Source: CAIUPE01 sp037131735 (GTDB lineage Bacteria > Pseudomonadota > Alphaproteobacteria > Rhizobiales > Beijerinckiaceae). Taken from it: a DNA stretch of 64,000 nucleotides. The DNA is taken from NCBI GenBank assembly GCA_037131735.1, contig JBAXQM010000002.1, positions 216,548 through 280,547 of the forward strand. Direction: 5' to 3'. A program made the translations under genes and the position numbers. The stretch's first letter is position 1. Every line of letters starts with the position of its first letter. Positions 61,934 to 64,000 of the stretch are shown here, in pieces. The notes beneath the pieces are model-generated. The model did no database searches and had not been told where the DNA came from. It worked only from the letters and a program-made list of their open reading frames with translations.

Positions 61934-61949
61934 TTCATCATAAGATGAA
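61934..61949. promoter_or_regulatory. Inverted repeat in the LysR-MttB divergent region
   Basis: TTCATCATAAGATGAA (6-bp arms, 4-base spacer) lies between the divergent MttB-family and LysR genes, just upstream of the ATG at 61963. LysR proteins often bind such sites near their own start. It also overlaps an alternative ATG at 61945, favouring the later start. Binding is inference. Confidence 0.5.
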
Positions 61950-61962
61950 TTTCATTCAACAT

Positions 61963-62898
61963 ATGACGGATATCACCAGTTCCACCGCGTCGAGCCTTCG
62001 GCAGGGGCCCATGCCCTCGCTCACCGCCCTGCGCGCCTTCGAGGCAGCAGCGCGGCATGAGAGTTTCCGGCTGGCGGCCGAGGAATTGAGCATCACCCAA
62101 TCGGCGGTCAGCCATCAGATCGCGCATCTCGAGGCGCATTTGGGGAAAGATCTCTTCCGCCGCACGGGGCGGCGGGTTGAGCTCACCGAGGCGGGACGGC
62201 TCTATTTTCCCTATTTGCGTGAGGCTTTCGAGCGGATTGAGACTGGAACGCGGCTCGTTTCGCGCCCGGCGCAACAGGAACTGACGGTCCAGGTCTACGT
62301 AACGGTGGCCGCCCGTTGGCTGATGCCGCGCGTGCATACGCTGCAGAAATCCTGCCCCGACCTGCATGTCCGCTTCAATACAAGCCAGATGGATTGGGAA
62401 TTCGACCCCCGCAATGCCGATATCGGCATGGTCTGCACGGTCGATTCCCAGAGACCGGGTTTTACCTACACGCCGCTTTTTGAGTCTCGTCTTGTGGCGG
62501 TGTGCTCGCCAAATCTGTTGAAAAATCAGACGCCACTCGCAAACCCGCGTGATGTCGCCCGTTTCACTTTGCTCGAACTCTATACGGCCGCGGGCGATTG
62601 GGACGCCTGGCTTGGACCCGGTGGACGCTCCGGCCTCGGAGAGGCAGCAAGTATCCGGTTCGATTCTTATCTTTTAGCACTTGAGGCCGCTTGTGACGGG
62701 CAGGGCATTGCCCTTGCGCCCGATTTTCTTGCCGAGCCTGATCTTGCATCCGGTCGTCTCGTTTCACCTATTCGCCATTCTGTACCGCAACCGGCGCGTT
62801 GGTATCTCGTTGCGCGGCAAGACCGTGCTGACGAGTTGGCGATTGGGCGCTTTCGTGATTGGCTGTTGAAAGAAGTTGAACCGCTGCGGAGATCGTAA
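61963..62898 (+). CDS. LysR-family regulator, GcvA-like
   Basis: About 311 residues from the ATG at 61963 (upstream starts at 61903 and 61945 add up to 20 residues). The HTH is MPSLTALRAFEAAARHESFR, LAAEELSITQSAVSHQIAHL then FRRTGRRVELTEAGRLYF, the GcvA type. The effector domain begins LTVQVYVTVAARWLMPRV. It is divergent from the MttB-family gene and probably controls that set in response to a methylamine or related compound. The next gene begins directly after its stop (62899). Confidence 0.85.
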   Translation: MTDITSSTASSLRQGPMPSLTALRAFEAAARHESFRLAAEELSITQSAVSHQIAHLEAHLGKDLFRRTGRRVELTEAGRLYFPYLREAFERIETGTRLVSRPAQQELTVQVYVTVAARWLMPRVHTLQKSCPDLHVRFNTSQMDWEFDPRNADIGMVCTVDSQRPGFTYTPLFESRLVAVCSPNLLKNQTPLANPRDVARFTLLELYTAAGDWDAWLGPGGRSGLGEAASIRFDSYLLALEAACDGQGIALAPDFLAEPDLASGRLVSPIRHSVPQPARWYLVARQDRADELAIGRFRDWLLKEVEPLRRS

Positions 62899-64000
62899 AT
62901 GAGTAAGAAGCAAAAGCGCATGGGCTATCCCGTCAACACAGCGCAACAAGATCGCAGCAAAGTCGAAGTCGTGAAAGACGGCGTGCGCGTCATCGAAAAT
63001 ATTTTCATTCCCCTCTCCGATGGAACGAAACTCGCCGCGCGTTTGTGGTTGCCCGTTGATGCAGAACAAAATCCTGTTCCGTGCGTGCTTGAATATATTC
63101 CCTATCGCAAGACCGATGGCACACGGGGGCGCGATGAACCGATGCATGGTTATTTTGCACGCCACGGCACCGCCGCCATTCGCGTTGATCAGCGCGGCTC
63201 AGGTGAATCAGACGGCTTGATGGAAGATGAATATATCAAGCAAGAACAAGATGACGCGATTGAAGTGATTGCCTGGATTGCCGCGCAAACATGGTGCTCC
63301 GGCAATGTCGGCATGATGGGTAAAAGCTGGGGCGGCTTTAATTGTTTGCAAGTCGCGATGCGTCGTCCGCCTGCATTAAAAGCGGTGCTCTCCGTTTGCT
63401 CAACCGATGATCGTTATACTGACGATATTCATTATATGGGCGGCTGTTTGTTGAATGATAATTTCTGGTGGGGTGCAATTATGCATGCCTATCAGGCGCG
63501 TCCGCTTGATCCCGCTATTGTTGGGGCGCGCTGGCGCAAGGACTGGATTGACCGCGTCAAAGCCATGCCCAATTGGCCCGTGCTCTGGATGCAGCATCAA
63601 CGTCGCGATGACTACTGGAAACATGGGTCGGTGAATGAAGATTGGGATGCGATCAATGTGCCCGTGATGATCACGGGTGGTTGGGCGGATGCTTATACAA
63701 ACACGCTGCCGCGATTGCTCGCCGGATTAAATGTGCCGCGTCTGGGCATTCTCGGTCCTTGGGCGCATGTCTATGCGCATGACGGCACACCAGGTCCCGC
63801 AATAGGTTTCTTACAAGAAGCGCAACGCTGGTGGGATCATTGGTTGAAAGGCAAAGACACCGGCATCATGCAAGAGCCGATGTTGCGTGCCTATATCGAA
63901 GACGAAACCGGCGCAGGGCAATGGTCCGCACATCGCAAAGGTTATTGGACAGCTGAGGCGTCTTGGCCCTCGCCGCGTATTGAGCCAACAGCGTTTCACC
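62899..64000 (+). CDS. CocE/NonD-family hydrolase, cut by window end
   Basis: The ATG at 62899 follows the LysR stop at once and the frame stays open to the window edge (367 residues seen). VIENIFIPLSDGTKLAARLW, AAIRVDQRGSGESDG and MMGKSWGGFNCLQVAMRRPP (nucleophile serine about 143 in GKSWGG) are S15/CocE hydrolase features; NVPVMITGGWADAYTN and LGPWAHVYAHDG follow in order, the latter matching the acid and glycine-tryptophan segments of the family. It cleaves esters or amides; some act as acyl or X-Pro peptidases. Cotranscribed with the LysR regulator; substrate unknown. Confidence 0.85.
   Translation, partial: MSKKQKRMGYPVNTAQQDRSKVEVVKDGVRVIENIFIPLSDGTKLAARLWLPVDAEQNPVPCVLEYIPYRKTDGTRGRDEPMHGYFARHGTAAIRVDQRGSGESDGLMEDEYIKQEQDDAIEVIAWIAAQTWCSGNVGMMGKSWGGFNCLQVAMRRPPALKAVLSVCSTDDRYTDDIHYMGGCLLNDNFWWGAIMHAYQARPLDPAIVGARWRKDWIDRVKAMPNWPVLWMQHQRRDDYWKHGSVNEDWDAINVPVMITGGWADAYTNTLPRLLAGLNVPRLGILGPWAHVYAHDGTPGPAIGFLQEAQRWWDHWLKGKDTGIMQEPMLRAYIEDETGAGQWSAHRKGYWTAEASWPSPRIEPTAFH

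Noticed and set aside
1..64000. CRISPR arrays, tRNA or rRNA genes
   Set aside because: No regularly spaced direct repeats and no cloverleaf or rRNA-like sequence was recognised by eye.

Overview
The window reads as chromosomal DNA of an alphaproteobacterium. This rests on general gene character (GT61/FkbM surface-glycan genes, a GcvA-type LysR next to a non-pyrrolysine MttB and a dimethylglycine-dehydrogenase-type flavoenzyme, a rhizobial-style small prophage module); no rRNA or tRNA is present to fix the taxon. Nearly everything from base 1 to about 55.5 kb is a large surface-polysaccharide (O-antigen, capsule or exopolysaccharide) locus. Base composition is uneven: moderate in the flanks, strikingly AT-rich between about 12.6 and 29 kb, and rising again after about 38 kb.

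Region 1 (1-9.1 kb): the end of a polytopic membrane protein, an FkbM methyltransferase, a membrane-anchored PQQ-sugar-dehydrogenase-like propeller, two GT-A-like transferases, a UDP-glucuronate decarboxylase (UDP-xylose synthase) and two GT61 transferases flanking a further glycosyltransferase-like gene. Region 2 (about 9.0-12.55 kb): a small prophage-derived early module (HNH nuclease, RecT-like annealing protein, unknown phage protein, divergent XRE repressor with a perfect 17-bp operator-like palindrome) wedged into the glycan genes. Region 3 (12.56-29 kb): an AT-rich accessory segment with glycosyltransferases, an RmlD-like reductase, a C-methyltransferase-type protein, a DegT aminotransferase, a WbuC cupin, a formyltransferase, three unrecognised proteins, one complete IS3-family element (24981-26246), two decayed IS3 copies and a diverged 600-bp duplicated segment.

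Region 4 (29.0-46.9 kb, all minus strand, mostly overlapping or abutting genes): about 19 genes for unusual sugars. From its 5' end: GmhA-like isomerase, epimerase, C-methyltransferase, GDP-fucose-synthase-like enzyme, HddA-like kinase and HddC-like nucleotidyltransferase; then a second set with an HldE-like fusion in reversed domain order, a nucleotidyltransferase, an epimerase and a second SIS isomerase; then a dehydratase-like SDR, two tandem DegT aminotransferases, a split transketolase, a HAD phosphatase, an APH-like kinase, a methyltransferase and a zinc alcohol dehydrogenase. A GmhB-like phosphatase is divergent at 47.2 kb. Together these could make sedoheptulose 7-phosphate, activate it as a nucleotide-heptose and then deoxygenate, aminate and methylate it. 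The final product is not known; this is the best candidate for an undescribed system.

Region 5 (47.9-50.2 kb): regulators and hypothetical small genes. Region 6 (50.6-55.5 kb): four glycosyltransferases and a WecB epimerase. Region 7 (55.6-64.0 kb): a catabolic block unrelated to glycans: 3-hydroxyisobutyrate-dehydrogenase-like and enolase-superfamily enzymes, a dimethylglycine/sarcosine dehydrogenase-like enzyme, an MttB-family methyltransferase, a divergent LysR regulator and a CocE/NonD hydrolase cut by the window end.
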